DNA of 64,000 nucleotides from Phycisphaerales bacterium Planc_01. Lineage in GTDB: Bacteria; Planctomycetota; Phycisphaerae; Sedimentisphaerales; Anaerobacaceae. Each line of letters opens with the position of its first letter. The stretch's first letter is position 1. The notes under the pieces are model-generated. The model was given only the letters and a program-made list of their open reading frames with translations, had not been told where the DNA came from and did not search any database. Below, one piece after another: positions 63,335 through 64,000 of the stretch. The position numbers and the translations under genes were made by a program. Location of the stretch: NCBI GenBank assembly GCA_001603075.1, contig LVBB01000041.1:62001-126000 (forward strand), in the 5' to 3' direction.

Positions 63335-64000
63335 TTACATCAGCATGTTGATCCCTCCGTAGGTGCCATCGCCGATGCCGGACGGCACATCGCGAACGGC
63401 CGATGACCCTCGCTGCAACGATCCGAGGTCCACCGCCGCCGATCGAAAACTGCCCGCTGGATATTGAGGACGGTATCCCTGCCGGGCCGACTCCTGCTGC
63501 TGTTGCGTCCAGGCGTCCTGCTGAAACTGCTCCCGTCCCAATCCCCTGTCAGGCTGATCGGAGACGACGACCTCCAGCCGCCGCACCTGAACGCCGGCCT
63601 CCTGCAGACCCCTCATGACCTGAGGCAGCGCCTGCTCGATCTCCCGCCGCGTCTCGTCTCGGGCCACCTCGATCATCCCACGGATCTGATCGCCTGTTTC
63701 CTGCACCCGCACCAGGACACTGCCGAGTTCCGGGGGGTCGAGCCGAATCTGTACCTGTTTGTCGGACCGAGCGATCGAGGCATGGATGGAACTGAGAATC
63801 TGGTCGCCGATGTCCTGAACCGCGCTGCGTACCGATGGTGTCTCGGCTCCAGCCGAGCCCGAGACCTGGGCTGCCATACGCCCAACGGCATCCGTAAGAC
63901 CATACTGCGAAGAACCGGTCAGTTCAGCGGATGGCGATGGAGACTCCTTGGCATTCAGGGACGTCTCCTCCTTGGTTCCCGTCGCGGCTGTGGTTACGGC
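63335..64000 (-). CDS. fliK: Flagellar hook-length control protein FliK, C-terminal part
   Basis: The frame is open to the window edge, so the N-terminus is missing. The visible 221 residues end with the FliK C-terminal domain. SDKQVQIRLDPPELGSVLVR is the family hallmark (L-x-P-x-x-LG-x-(V/L)-x-(V/I)), followed by IEVARDETRREIEQALPQVM and VRRLEVVVSDQ. A low-complexity Ala/Ser/Thr stretch precedes it, as usual for FliK. The domain signals the switch in export specificity through FlhB. Confidence 0.85.
   Translation of the reverse strand, partial: AVTTAATGTKEETSLNAKESPSPSAELTGSSQYGLTDAVGRMAAQVSGSAGAETPSVRSAVQDIGDQILSSIHASIARSDKQVQIRLDPPELGSVLVRVQETGDQIRGMIEVARDETRREIEQALPQVMRGLQEAGVQVRRLEVVVSDQPDRGLGREQFQQDAWTQQQQESARQGYRPQYPAGSFRSAAVDLGSLQRGSSAVRDVPSGIGDGTYGGINMLM

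Overview
The window is a GC-rich bacterial chromosome segment, most likely from a member of the Planctomycetota, class Phycisphaerae. This placement is inferred. It rests on secreted proteins that combine LamG, BNR, malectin-like, discoidin and fasciclin modules, a dockerin-like DFNHDGVVNLLDFAHL segment, a sulfatase remnant, and families of palindromic intergenic repeats. An oxygen-sensitive class III ribonucleotide reductase suggests an anaerobe or facultative anaerobe. Flagellin, FliS and a FliK C-terminus show that it is motile. No tRNA, rRNA, CRISPR array, transposase or phage gene was seen.

Layout. 1-1102 is decayed DNA with short repeats and an HTH-gene remnant. 1103-8353 holds a HEAT-repeat secreted protein, a 1178-residue multidomain secreted protein, a small membrane protein and a sulfatase tail. 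8354-16426 holds a hybrid histidine kinase with a response regulator, a TraB-family membrane protein, an SGNH hydrolase with LamG, an isocitrate dehydrogenase and a DJ-1/PfpI protein. 16498-22678 is an operon headed by a cobalamin riboswitch: nrdD, nrdG, metE, dcd. 22691-31117 is a minus-strand tetrapyrrole operon (hemA, hemC, cobA-hemD fusion, a BNR/LamG protein, hemB) followed by a GH13 enzyme. 31229-35586 holds a secreted three-repeat protein, a PTS EIIA protein and an alpha-glucan phosphorylase. 35772-36038 is a minus-strand structured RNA with its own promoter and terminator, probably 6S-like.

36295-58444 is a long minus-strand Wzx/Wzy-type exopolysaccharide locus. Reading from the start of transcription it runs: SLBB export protein, Wzz, flippase, beta-propeller protein, methyltransferase, GT4, then a non-coding and toxin-antitoxin interlude, second flippase, two methyltransferases, Wzy-like polymerase, GT11, asparagine-synthase-like protein, GT2, GT4, pyruvyl-transferase-like protein, GT2 and the initiating sugar transferase. 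A Wzi-like outer-membrane protein is divergently transcribed from the start of the locus (58839-60338). 60403-64000 is flagellar: fliS, flagellin with a sigma-28 promoter, a glycosyltransferase and the end of fliK.

How the parts work together. The riboswitch operon groups B12-independent enzymes, NrdD/NrdG and MetE, that would be needed only when cobalamin is scarce. The hem operon, whose CobA domain starts the siroheme/B12 branch, lies immediately downstream on the other strand. Three carbohydrate-storage or sensing genes (GH13, EIIA, phosphorylase) sit around the hem operon. The polysaccharide locus makes and exports a fucosylated, possibly pyruvylated and methylated polymer.
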